Source: Salinisphaera sp040361255
Lineage (GTDB): Bacteria > Pseudomonadota > Gammaproteobacteria > Nevskiales > Salinisphaeraceae
Direction: 5' to 3'
Length of the DNA stretch: 64,000 nt
NCBI RefSeq assembly: GCF_040361255.1
Contig: NZ_APNG01000002.1
Span: 186,001 to 250,000, forward strand
The translations under genes were made by a program, and so were the position numbers. The notes under the pieces are model-generated. The model ran no database searches. It was not told where the DNA came from and saw only the letters and a list, made by a program, of their open reading frames with translations. This document shows, one piece after another, positions 42,062-50,223 of the stretch. Positions within the stretch are counted from its first letter, which is position 1, and each line of letters starts with the position of its first letter.

Positions 42062-43351
42062 TCAGGCGGCGCCGCGTGCGGCCTGGCGATATACCGGGTA
42101 ACGCGCACACAGCTCATTGACCTGCTTGCGCACCCGGTCGGCCTCGCTGGCGATATCGCCGTTGTTGGCCAGGGCATCGAGCACGTCACAAATCCAGGTC
42201 GCGACCTGGCGCACATCGTCTTCGTTGAAGCCACGGGTCGTCGCCGCCGGCGTACCGATACGCAGCCCGGACGTCACGAACGGCGAGCGCGGATCGTTGG
42301 GTACGGCGTTCTTGTTGGCGGTGATATGCGCCTTGCCGAGCCATTCCTCGGCGTCCTTGCCGGTAATATCCTGCTTGACCAGACTCACCAGCATCAGATG
42401 GTTGTCGGTGCCGCCGGATACCACGTGATAGCCGCGATCGATGAAGACCTGAGCCATGGCCTTGGCGTTAGCCACGATCGTGCGCGCATAGGTCTCGAAA
42501 TCGCTTTCCAGCGCTTCCTTGAAGGCCACGGCCTTGGCCGCGATCACATGCATGAGCGGCCCACCCTGGGTGCCCGGAAAGACCGCGCTGTTGAGCTTCT
42601 TGTAGAGTTTTTCGTCGCCGGCGGCCGACAGGATCAACCCGCCGCGCGGCCCGCGCAGTGTCTTGTGCGTGGTCGTGGTCACGACATGGGCATGCGGCAA
42701 CGGGCTGGGGTATTGGCCGGTCGCCACGAGCCCCGCGACATGGGCCATGTCGACAAGCAGCCAGGCGCCGACCGAGTCGGCGATCTGACGCATACGCGCC
42801 CAGTCGATACGACGCGAATAGGCAGAAAAACCGCCGATCAGCATCTTCGGCTTGTGTTCATCGGCCAGACGCTGAATTTCGTCGTAGTCGAGTTCGCCGG
42901 TTTCGGGGTCGAGCCCGTACTGCACGGCATTGTAATTCTTGCCGGAGAAATTGGGGGCCGCGCCGTGGGTGAGATGGCCGCCCGCATCCAGGCTCATGCC
43001 GAGAATGGTATCGCCCGGTTTGACCAGGGCGAGATAGACCGCCGCATTCGCCTGCGCACCGGAGTGCGGCTGCACGTTGGCGAAATCGCAATCAAAGAGC
43101 TTGCAGGCACGGTCGATGGCCAGCTGCTCGGCCACATCCACATATTCGCAGCCGCCATAGAAGCGCTTGCCGGGATAGCCTTCCGCGTACTTGTTGGTGA
43201 GCAGGCTACCCTGGGCCTGCATTACCCGCGGGCTGGTGTAGTTCTCGGAAGCGATCAGCTCGATATGGTCTTCCTGACGCTGATCCTCGTCGGCCATGGC
43301 CGCGGCCAGTTCCGGGTCGAATTCGGCGATGCGCTGGGCAGAATCAAACAT
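42062..43351 (-). CDS. glyA: serine hydroxymethyltransferase
   Basis: GlyA converts serine and tetrahydrofolate to glycine and 5,10-methylene-tetrahydrofolate using PLP. From ATG 43351 it has 429 aa, with the PLP lysine at 230 (VVTTTTHKTLRGPRGG) and ELIASENYTSPRVMQAQGS, NVQPHSGAQAN and LLVDMAHVAGLVA intact. It is the first gene of the run glyA-nrdR-ribD-ribE-ribBA-ribH-nusB-thiL, with gaps of 29 bp or overlaps at the proximal end. No glycine riboswitch is evident in its upstream 140 bp. Confidence 0.97.
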   Translation of the reverse strand: MFDSAQRIAEFDPELAAAMADEDQRQEDHIELIASENYTSPRVMQAQGSLLTNKYAEGYPGKRFYGGCEYVDVAEQLAIDRACKLFDCDFANVQPHSGAQANAAVYLALVKPGDTILGMSLDAGGHLTHGAAPNFSGKNYNAVQYGLDPETGELDYDEIQRLADEHKPKMLIGGFSAYSRRIDWARMRQIADSVGAWLLVDMAHVAGLVATGQYPSPLPHAHVVTTTTHKTLRGPRGGLILSAAGDEKLYKKLNSAVFPGTQGGPLMHVIAAKAVAFKEALESDFETYARTIVANAKAMAQVFIDRGYHVVSGGTDNHLMLVSLVKQDITGKDAEEWLGKAHITANKNAVPNDPRSPFVTSGLRIGTPAATTRGFNEDDVRQVATWICDVLDALANNGDIASEADRVRKQVNELCARYPVYRQAARGAA

Positions 43352-43493
43352 GTTCGAATGCTCGGGTTGAAGTACGAAAAAAGCACAGCGACGGCGGCGC
43401 GATTCGCGCTCGCCAACACGTTTTCGAAGCTTGTAGGGGCGCATAGTGTAGCGCACACGCGCGGCCGACCCCACATATGGGGCCCACGCAGCG

Positions 43494-44594
43494 CTACGCG
43501 GTGATTTCGAGCATGAGATCGAGCGCGGCCTTGGCCTCGCGGGCCTCGTCGGCGTCGACCTTGATCTGGTTCACGACATGCCCTTCGGCCAGATTTTCCA
43601 TCACCCAGGCCAGATGCTGCGGATCAGTCCGGAACATGGTCGAACACATGCACACCACGGGTGACATGAATTGGACCTTCACGTCCTTTGCCGCCATTTC
43701 GTGGTGCAGGCGATTGACCAGATTCAGCTCCGTGCCCACCAGCCAGTGGCTGCCCGGCTCGCTGGCCCGCACCGTCTTGAGGATGGTTTCCGTGGAGCCC
43801 ACTACATCCGAAGCCTGGCAGACCTCGAAGGCGTTTTCGGGATGCGAGATCACCTTGCCGTGCGGGTGTTCTTCCCGAAACTTCTTGATGTGGTTGGGAT
43901 GAAACATCTGATGAACCGAGCAGAAGCCCTTCCAGAGAATCATCTTCGCCGCGCGGATCTGCTCGACCGTTAGCCCGCCCATGGGCTTGTCGAAATCCCA
44001 GACCACCATCTCGTCGAGACCAATGCCCATGTCGTAGGCGGTATTGCGCCCCAGATGCTGATCGGGAAAGAACAGTACCTTTTCGCGGCGCGAAAACGAC
44101 CAGTCCAGTACGCCGCGCGCATTCGATGATGTACACACGATGCCGCCATGGCGACCGCAGAAGGCCTTGAGATCGGCCGCGGAGTTGATATAGGTCACCG
44201 GCGTGATCGCCTCGTCCGGCTCTAGCACCTCGGCGAGTTCGCGCCACGCGCGCTCGACATTGCGCAAGTTGGCCATGTCGGCCATCGAGCAGCCGGCCGC
44301 CATATCGGGCAGGATCACAGTCTGATCGTCGCGCGAGAGGATATCGGCGACCTCGGCCATGAAATGCACACCGCAGAATACGATGTACTCGGCATCAGAT
44401 TGTGCCGCCTGGGCCGATAGCTTGAGCGAATCGCCCGAGAAATCGGCATGGGCGAAGACTTCGTCGCGCTGGTAGTGATGACCCAGAATCGCACAACGTG
44501 AACCCAGCGCCGCCTTGGCGGCACGAATACGCGCATCGCAGGCTGCATCGTCGTAACGGGCGAAATCCTGCAAGGCCAGAGCAGTTGCAGACAT
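43494..44594 (-). CDS. nadA: quinolinate synthase A
   Basis: NadA makes quinolinate from iminoaspartate and dihydroxyacetone phosphate with a [4Fe-4S] cluster, an early NAD step. From ATG 44594 the protein has 366 aa. The motifs GHHYQRDEVFAHADFSGDSL, PDMAAGCSMADMA (first cluster Cys), ILWKGFCSVHQMF (second) and PVVCMCSTMFRTDP (third) are present. It is divergent from the DUF6502 gene with 89 bp between starts. Confidence 0.96.
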   Translation of the reverse strand: MSATALALQDFARYDDAACDARIRAAKAALGSRCAILGHHYQRDEVFAHADFSGDSLKLSAQAAQSDAEYIVFCGVHFMAEVADILSRDDQTVILPDMAAGCSMADMANLRNVERAWRELAEVLEPDEAITPVTYINSAADLKAFCGRHGGIVCTSSNARGVLDWSFSRREKVLFFPDQHLGRNTAYDMGIGLDEMVVWDFDKPMGGLTVEQIRAAKMILWKGFCSVHQMFHPNHIKKFREEHPHGKVISHPENAFEVCQASDVVGSTETILKTVRASEPGSHWLVGTELNLVNRLHHEMAAKDVKVQFMSPVVCMCSTMFRTDPQHLAWVMENLAEGHVVNQIKVDADEAREAKAALDLMLEITA

Positions 44595-44683
44595 GCTTAT
44601 GATCGGTCGGCGAATCGTCAGGAAAATGTACCACAACCGGGCTAGCGCGTCGGTGCCGGGCGCTTGACCTTTATACTCGCGCC

Positions 44684-45523
44684 ATGACCCAACACGATCG
44701 TCAATGGCTCGCGCGGGCAGCGCATCGCCTGCTACGCCCGCTGGTGCGCATCATGCTCGGCCAGGGCATCGCCCATCGCGACTTCGACGCGATCGTGCGC
44801 GCGGTTTATGCCGAAGTTGCGCGCGAGTCGTTCACGCCCGAAGGCAAGCGGGCGACCGATTCGCATGTCGCAATCGTGACCGGGCTGACCCGCAAGGAAG
44901 TCAAACGCCTGCGCGAACAAGCCGATTCACAATACGACACCAGCCGCTGGGGCGGCGCAAACCGCGCCACGCGCGTGCTATCGGGCTGGCATCGGGATCC
45001 GGATTTCACCGACGACGAAGGCGCCCCGCGGCCGCTCGTACTGGATGACGAACACACCGGCTTCAGTGCCCTGGTACGGCGCTACAGCGGCGATATCCCG
45101 GTGATGGCCATCCTCGACGAGCTCGAACGCGTGCACTCGGTCGAGCGCGACACCGACGGCACGGTGCGCGTGCTCAATCGCGCCTATCTGCCCGGGCTGG
45201 GCGATAGCGAACGCCTGCGCATGCTCGGCTCGGCCGGTCACGATCTGCTGTCGACACTGGAACACAATCTCTCGTCGGCGGCGGATAAAAAACCGCGTTT
45301 TCAGCGCACGGTATTCAATACGCGCGTCGATAAACGCGCCTTGCCCGTATTCCATCGTCTGGTTTCGGCGCAGGCCCAACAACTTTTGGAAACGCTCGAC
45401 GACTGGCTCGATCGCCATGAGGTCGACCCGAAGGACGAGCACACACCGCATACCCGCACCGGCGTGGGTATCTATTATTTCGAAGACAAGGGGGAGAGCC
45501 CGGATGATGACCGCTCTGGATAA
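44684..45523 (+). CDS. DUF6502 family protein
   Basis: This 279-aa, charged, soluble protein begins RAAHRLLRPLVRIMLGQGI and continues with DFDAIVRAVYAEVARESFTP and SHVAIVTGLTRKEVKRLREQ. The latter resembles a helix-turn-helix, so DNA binding is possible. The family is uncharacterised. Its stop overlaps the next gene, a DUF5666 lipoprotein, by 20 bp, and the two families are often adjacent in proteobacteria. No signal peptide is seen. Confidence 0.75.
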   Translation: MTQHDRQWLARAAHRLLRPLVRIMLGQGIAHRDFDAIVRAVYAEVARESFTPEGKRATDSHVAIVTGLTRKEVKRLREQADSQYDTSRWGGANRATRVLSGWHRDPDFTDDEGAPRPLVLDDEHTGFSALVRRYSGDIPVMAILDELERVHSVERDTDGTVRVLNRAYLPGLGDSERLRMLGSAGHDLLSTLEHNLSSAADKKPRFQRTVFNTRVDKRALPVFHRLVSAQAQQLLETLDDWLDRHEVDPKDEHTPHTRTGVGIYYFEDKGESPDDDRSG

Positions 45524-46979
45524 CGCCGGCTTGACCAAGCGCGCGCTGGCCGCGCTGCTGGTCAGCCTGCTCGCGCTACTGACGGTCGCCGGTTGTGGCT
45601 CCGATGGCGGCAACGACGGTGGCGGCCAACAGGCCGGTATCGAGGGCACCGGCATCGTCTCGGGGTTTGGCAGCGTTTATATCGACGGCGTGGAGTTCGA
45701 AACCGACGCTGCCCAGATCGTATTCGTTGGCGAGCCGGTGACCGAATCCCGGCTCAGCCCGGGCGATCTCGTGACCGTGGTCGGCACAGTCGATGCCGCC
45801 GGCCAGGCACGGGCCACACGTATCGTCTACGAGCGCACCCTCGACGGGCCGATCGACCAAATCGAAACCGACGGCGATACTGGCACCCTGGTCGCACTCG
45901 GCCAGACCGTGGAATTCGACAGCGATACGGTCTTTGTCAACGCACCGGCCGAGGAACTCGCCGCAGGCGATCTGATCGCGGTGAGCGGCTTCACCCAGAC
46001 CGATAACCGCGTCCATGCCCAGTCGATCCGGCGTAGCGAGACCGGATTCGTGCCCAACAACTCGACGCTCGAAATCGAAGGCACGGTGGATTCGATCGAG
46101 GCCACCCGCCTGCGCGTTGGCGACCAGACCATCGACTTCGCCAATGCACAGATTCGCCCCGATCGTTCGGCGCTGGTCGTAGGCAGTCGGATCGAGGCCT
46201 TCGGCACACGGGCCGAATCGCCGGATGCGCCGATGATCGCCAGCCGCCTCAACGTAAGCGTTTTCAAGCAGCCCCCCGCGGGCCGACAGATGCTAGTGGG
46301 TGCCCAGATCCGGGATTATGTCGACCAATCGGATTTCGTGGCCGGCGGCTGGCGTATGGACGCCGACGATGCGCAGCGTCTGGACAACCTGGCGAGCGAG
46401 CTCTCCAACGGTATGTATATCAGCGCGCGCGGCGTGTTCGAAAACGGCCGGGTCAAGGCGCGCACCGTGCGTGTCGAACCCCCGGCGAACGCGATGCTGA
46501 AAGCCGATATCGACACGATCGACACCACGGCCGGGACCATTACGCTGCTCGGCCGGCGTATCGATGTGCGCGACGACACTCGCTATATCGAGCGCCGCGA
46601 AAACGGCGACCGCAGCCTGCGCATCGGCACCCTCGTCCGTGGCGACACGATCCGCGTCCAGCTCTATATCGACGCGGACAAGGCGACCGTACGCAGCCTC
46701 GAGCGGCTGCCGGCCGGTACGTCCAATGCCGCGGTATCCGGCCAGGTGATGCAATTTGAGCGCAACGACAACACGGCCACGATCGTGGTCGCGGGCGTCA
46801 CCGCCGAGCTGGCCGACGACACCACCGTGTATCGCGATACCGAGGGCGACGAGATCGATGCCGATAGCTTCTTCGCCCGTGTCGAAAATGGCAGGCGCGT
46901 ACGCCTGAGCGGCCCACAGAACGGCGAGCGAATCAGCATCGTGCGCAGTGCACGCCTTCTACGCGATACGTCAAAGTAA
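45504..46979 (+). CDS. DUF5666 family lipoprotein
   Basis: The 491-aa protein has a lipoprotein signal (helix LAALLVSLLALLTVAGC, lipidated Cys31) and a Gly/Asp linker. Five to six tandem beta-rich modules of about 70 residues follow, with the DUF5666 look (GIVSGFGSVYIDGVEFET, LSPGDLVTVVGTVDAAGQAR, LVVGSRIEAFGT). The modules probably form small beta barrels on the outer-membrane or periplasmic surface. ATG 45504 has GGAG seven bases upstream. It is translationally coupled to the DUF6502 gene. Function is unknown. Confidence 0.82.
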   Translation: MMTALDNAGLTKRALAALLVSLLALLTVAGCGSDGGNDGGGQQAGIEGTGIVSGFGSVYIDGVEFETDAAQIVFVGEPVTESRLSPGDLVTVVGTVDAAGQARATRIVYERTLDGPIDQIETDGDTGTLVALGQTVEFDSDTVFVNAPAEELAAGDLIAVSGFTQTDNRVHAQSIRRSETGFVPNNSTLEIEGTVDSIEATRLRVGDQTIDFANAQIRPDRSALVVGSRIEAFGTRAESPDAPMIASRLNVSVFKQPPAGRQMLVGAQIRDYVDQSDFVAGGWRMDADDAQRLDNLASELSNGMYISARGVFENGRVKARTVRVEPPANAMLKADIDTIDTTAGTITLLGRRIDVRDDTRYIERRENGDRSLRIGTLVRGDTIRVQLYIDADKATVRSLERLPAGTSNAAVSGQVMQFERNDNTATIVVAGVTAELADDTTVYRDTEGDEIDADSFFARVENGRRVRLSGPQNGERISIVRSARLLRDTSK

Positions 46980-47062
46980 GCGATCGCTTGGCAAACGGGC
47001 ACGCGTCGGCGGGCACGACACAGCGCGCGGGTTGCTGGCGCCGCGCGCCGCATAGCCCATGC

Positions 47063-47095
47063 AAAAAAACCGGCCCGGGCAGAACCCGGGCCGGT
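47063..47095 (-). terminator. terminator of the beta-helix surface protein gene
   Basis: An 11-bp perfect stem (ACCGGCCCGGG / CCCGGGCCGGT) with a 5-nt loop is followed on the minus strand by seven T residues, 26 bp after the stop at 47121. It may also serve the convergent DUF5666 gene. Confidence 0.92.
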
Positions 47096-47120
47096 CGTAC
47101 ACGAATGACCCGCCGTTGAT

Positions 47121-50027
47121 TTAGTTCGAATCGTTGGCCGTGGCCTGTGCCTGGAACGAAACGGTCGGCCCGGTGATTGGCAGCCCGTCGCCGATCAGCA
47201 AGTCGGTTCCGGTGCCCTCGATCTGGCGTAGTACAAAGGTGACTTCGCCTTCGCCCATCCGATCGTTGCCCGGCTGATTGATCGTGACCCCACGATCGCC
47301 ATCGCTATCGCTACAGGCGGTGAGCATCATCACCAGCGCGCCCGCGATCAGCAGATACTGCGTACGCCGGCGCACGCCACCGACCGAGACCAGGCCGAGC
47401 AGCGCAAGCAGCCCACCGCCCGCATAAAGCGACGTGGGCAGCTGTACAGTCGCCACGCCGCCCACAAGATCGACCTGTTCGACCCGATCGGCCACGACGA
47501 AGTAGCTCACGCTATCGTTGGCAGACACGCTCTGCCCCCCGCCGTTGAAGGTCACGGTGAAGTCGTAGCCCTCATCCAGGGTTGCGCTGCCTACCGACAT
47601 GTCGCTGCCCATGTCATAGCGGCCGTTGTCGTTGCTGTCGGCATAGACCGTGAGACGGATGTCGCTCGGGTCAATACCGGCCGGCAGCCGATCGTCGCGA
47701 TTTACGTAGCCGGAGAAGCCGCCAATCGTCACCGCGGTGTCGCTGTTGTTGGCCAGCCGCACACCCAGCACCACGGCATCGGCATCGTCGTTTCCGATCA
47801 CCGCCGAACCCAGGTTCAGGCGGGTTGCTTGTACCACCGGATCATCGGTGAGCTCGAACGCGCCGCTATCGCAGTCGCCGTCCCCATTATTCGGGCCCAC
47901 GGCATCGAAACCGCGCTCGGCGCCGCGCTGATCGGTGTCGGTGGCCGCACAGTCCGCGTTGGTGTCGAGCGCCGCGCTGTCCGTGGCCAACGGCTGGGTC
48001 GCGGTCGGTCCGCCATACAGGCGATACGCGCCGTTGAAGGCCACCTCGCCGGTGACGTTGCCGTTCGCCCCATCGGCGGTCACGCCGCTGCCGAGATCGG
48101 GGCTGTTACCGGACACAAGGCTGTTGTTCACGGTAATGGAACCGCCCGCACCGTCGACCGCGAACACGCCGCTGCCCTGATTATTGGTCACGCTGACATA
48201 GTCGAGGGTGATGGTGCCGCCGGCCCCGTCGAGATACACGCCGGCCCCACGGGTCGCGCTGTTCTGCGCCACGGTGCTGTTGTCGACATCGAGCGTACCG
48301 CCGCCCGAGTTCCACAGACCGCCGCCTTCCACGGCCTTGTTGTTACCCACGCTGGAGTCGACGATCGTGGTTGTGCCACTACCGCCGATATGCAGGCCAC
48401 CGCCGTTGCCCGGGTTGGCGCCGGCATCATTGCCGTCAGCGCTTGCCGTGCCACCCAGCGTGACCTCGGTCAGCGTCACGCTGCCACCTGCGTTCTCGAT
48501 ACCGCCGCCGGCACGCTGGGAGGTATTACCCGCAATGCGCGTATCGGTAATGTTCGCAGTGGCATTCGGGCTGACCAGAATACCGCCGCCCGAGCCGGAG
48601 GTGCCCGATGCACGGTTCATGGCGATACGGCTGGCCGTGATCGTGAGCGTGCCGCTATCGCCCATGTCGTTGCCTTCGGCATAGATGCCGCCGCCGCCCT
48701 GGGTCGCATCGGCACCGGTGGCTTCGTTGTTGACGATGGAGACACCGTCGAGGGTCATCGTGCCCTGGTTGTTCCAGAAAGCGCCGCCTTCGACCGCGGT
48801 ATTACGTGCGAACAAGCCGCCGGTCACATCGACGTCGCCGTCGCCGGTCACGTGCAGAAAGCCACCGTTGCCGGGACTCGCGCCCGCATCGTTGCCGGTC
48901 GCCGTGACGTTGTCGAGCGTGGTGGTGCTGCCTGCCAGCACTTCGATGGCGCCACCGGCACGCCGGGCCGTGTTCATGCGAAACACCGAGTCGGAGATCG
49001 TCAGCGTGGTGCCGTCGCCGGCCAGAATGGCGCCGCCCGAGGCCGAGCTTTCGTTATCGTCCGAGTTGCCGGCCATGTTCGACACGAACGTGGCATCGGA
49101 TACGACCACCGTGCCGTTTGCGCCGCCGACCTGGCCGAAGATCGCGCCGCCGCCCATATCGGCTTCGGTGCCGCTGGCCCGATTTTGCGTGAAGCTTGCG
49201 CCCGACACGGTCAGGGTGCCGCCGTTGTTCCAGAGCGCGCCGCCTTCTTCGGCGATATTCGCGTTGAACGTACCACCGTTGACGACAATATCGCCGCTGC
49301 CGGTCACGTGCAGCGCACCGCCGTTACCGGGATTCATGCCGGCGTTGTTGCCGCTGAAGTTGACGTCGTTGAGCGTCACGCGGACGTTGTCGTTCGCGGT
49401 ATCGTCATCGAGGTTCGCGGCCGTCGCGCCCGAGGCTTCTTCGATGGCGCCGCCCGCGCGATCGGCGGTGTTGTTGTTCATGGCGCCGCCGTTAACGGTC
49501 AGCACGCCGCCGTCGTCGTTGAGAATGGCGCCGCCGGAGCGTGCATCGGCGTCGCCGCCGGAAATAGTCGCCACGCCGTTGACCAGCGTCAGGCCGTTAA
49601 GCGTGAGGTTGCCCTGGTTCGTGAAGATACGGCTTTGGTTGTTTGCATCGATGGTCATCGCCATCGAATTATTGGCGCTGTCGGCATCATCGCCGCTGGA
49701 CATGCCGATGGTCAGCGTCGAGCCGGCGGCGATCGTTGGCAACGCGCTACCGCCCAGCGTAATCGTCGAACCCGACACGCTGCTGGCGAAAACGATGGTG
49801 TCGTTCGCGTCGTCACCCGCCGCGCACGTGCCGACCATTTCATTCTGGTTCGCTGCGGCGATCGCATCGCGCAGCGTGCACTGGCCGGCGCCGCTCATAT
49901 CAGCGGCCGAATCGACGGTTATCGTTGCCGCCATTGCCCCGGGCACGACGGCGGCGAGCGACGTGCCGACGAGCGCAACATGCACCTGTCGACGCAATCG
50001 CCCACCGGTTGGCTTGGAAACTGTCAT
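47121..50027 (-). CDS. large exported CSLREA-type right-handed beta-helix protein
   Basis: The 968-aa protein has a cleavable signal peptide (basic start, hydrophobic core, cut after VVPGAMA), then a CSLREA-like segment (AGQCTLRDAIAAANQNEM). A long series of Asn/Gly/Asp-rich repeats follows (GNGGALHVTGSGDI, AVEGGAFWNNQGTMTLDGVS type), forming a parallel beta-helix of about 600 residues. A choice-of-anchor-like beta domain comes next (TRLNLGSAVIGNDDADAVVL). Near residue 870 YAGGGLLALLGLVSVGGVRR resembles a GlyGly-CTERM sorting helix, but it is followed directly by a second helix ending LTAC and 50-60 more residues. AAGGGGA-type ribosome site precedes ATG 50027. Likely a secreted or surface adhesin-like protein. 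Confidence 0.8.
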   Translation of the reverse strand: MTVSKPTGGRLRRQVHVALVGTSLAAVVPGAMAATITVDSAADMSGAGQCTLRDAIAAANQNEMVGTCAAGDDANDTIVFASSVSGSTITLGGSALPTIAAGSTLTIGMSSGDDADSANNSMAMTIDANNQSRIFTNQGNLTLNGLTLVNGVATISGGDADARSGGAILNDDGGVLTVNGGAMNNNTADRAGGAIEEASGATAANLDDDTANDNVRVTLNDVNFSGNNAGMNPGNGGALHVTGSGDIVVNGGTFNANIAEEGGALWNNGGTLTVSGASFTQNRASGTEADMGGGAIFGQVGGANGTVVVSDATFVSNMAGNSDDNESSASGGAILAGDGTTLTISDSVFRMNTARRAGGAIEVLAGSTTTLDNVTATGNDAGASPGNGGFLHVTGDGDVDVTGGLFARNTAVEGGAFWNNQGTMTLDGVSIVNNEATGADATQGGGGIYAEGNDMGDSGTLTITASRIAMNRASGTSGSGGGILVSPNATANITDTRIAGNTSQRAGGGIENAGGSVTLTEVTLGGTASADGNDAGANPGNGGGLHIGGSGTTTIVDSSVGNNKAVEGGGLWNSGGGTLDVDNSTVAQNSATRGAGVYLDGAGGTITLDYVSVTNNQGSGVFAVDGAGGSITVNNSLVSGNSPDLGSGVTADGANGNVTGEVAFNGAYRLYGGPTATQPLATDSAALDTNADCAATDTDQRGAERGFDAVGPNNGDGDCDSGAFELTDDPVVQATRLNLGSAVIGNDDADAVVLGVRLANNSDTAVTIGGFSGYVNRDDRLPAGIDPSDIRLTVYADSNDNGRYDMGSDMSVGSATLDEGYDFTVTFNGGGQSVSANDSVSYFVVADRVEQVDLVGGVATVQLPTSLYAGGGLLALLGLVSVGGVRRRTQYLLIAGALVMMLTACSDSDGDRGVTINQPGNDRMGEGEVTFVLRQIEGTGTDLLIGDGLPITGPTVSFQAQATANDSN

Positions 50028-50223
50028 TACGTATTCCCCTTTGCAGTAGCGCGTTGGGCGCGCCGCCCAGAATTTAGGATTTTTATCCCAAACTCTGAAT
50101 CGACAGTTACTGGGTGCGGGTCACACGGTCAAAAGCGAATGCCAGATACAACAAAGCCGGCGACCGCTCTCGGCGGCGCCGGCTTTGAAGCCCAAGGGTT
50201 TTGCGGTATTGGCGTCAGGCGCG

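Noticed and set aside
43352..43493. Possible glycine riboswitch before glyA
   Set aside because: No tandem aptamer-like conserved blocks are visible in the 142 bp available.
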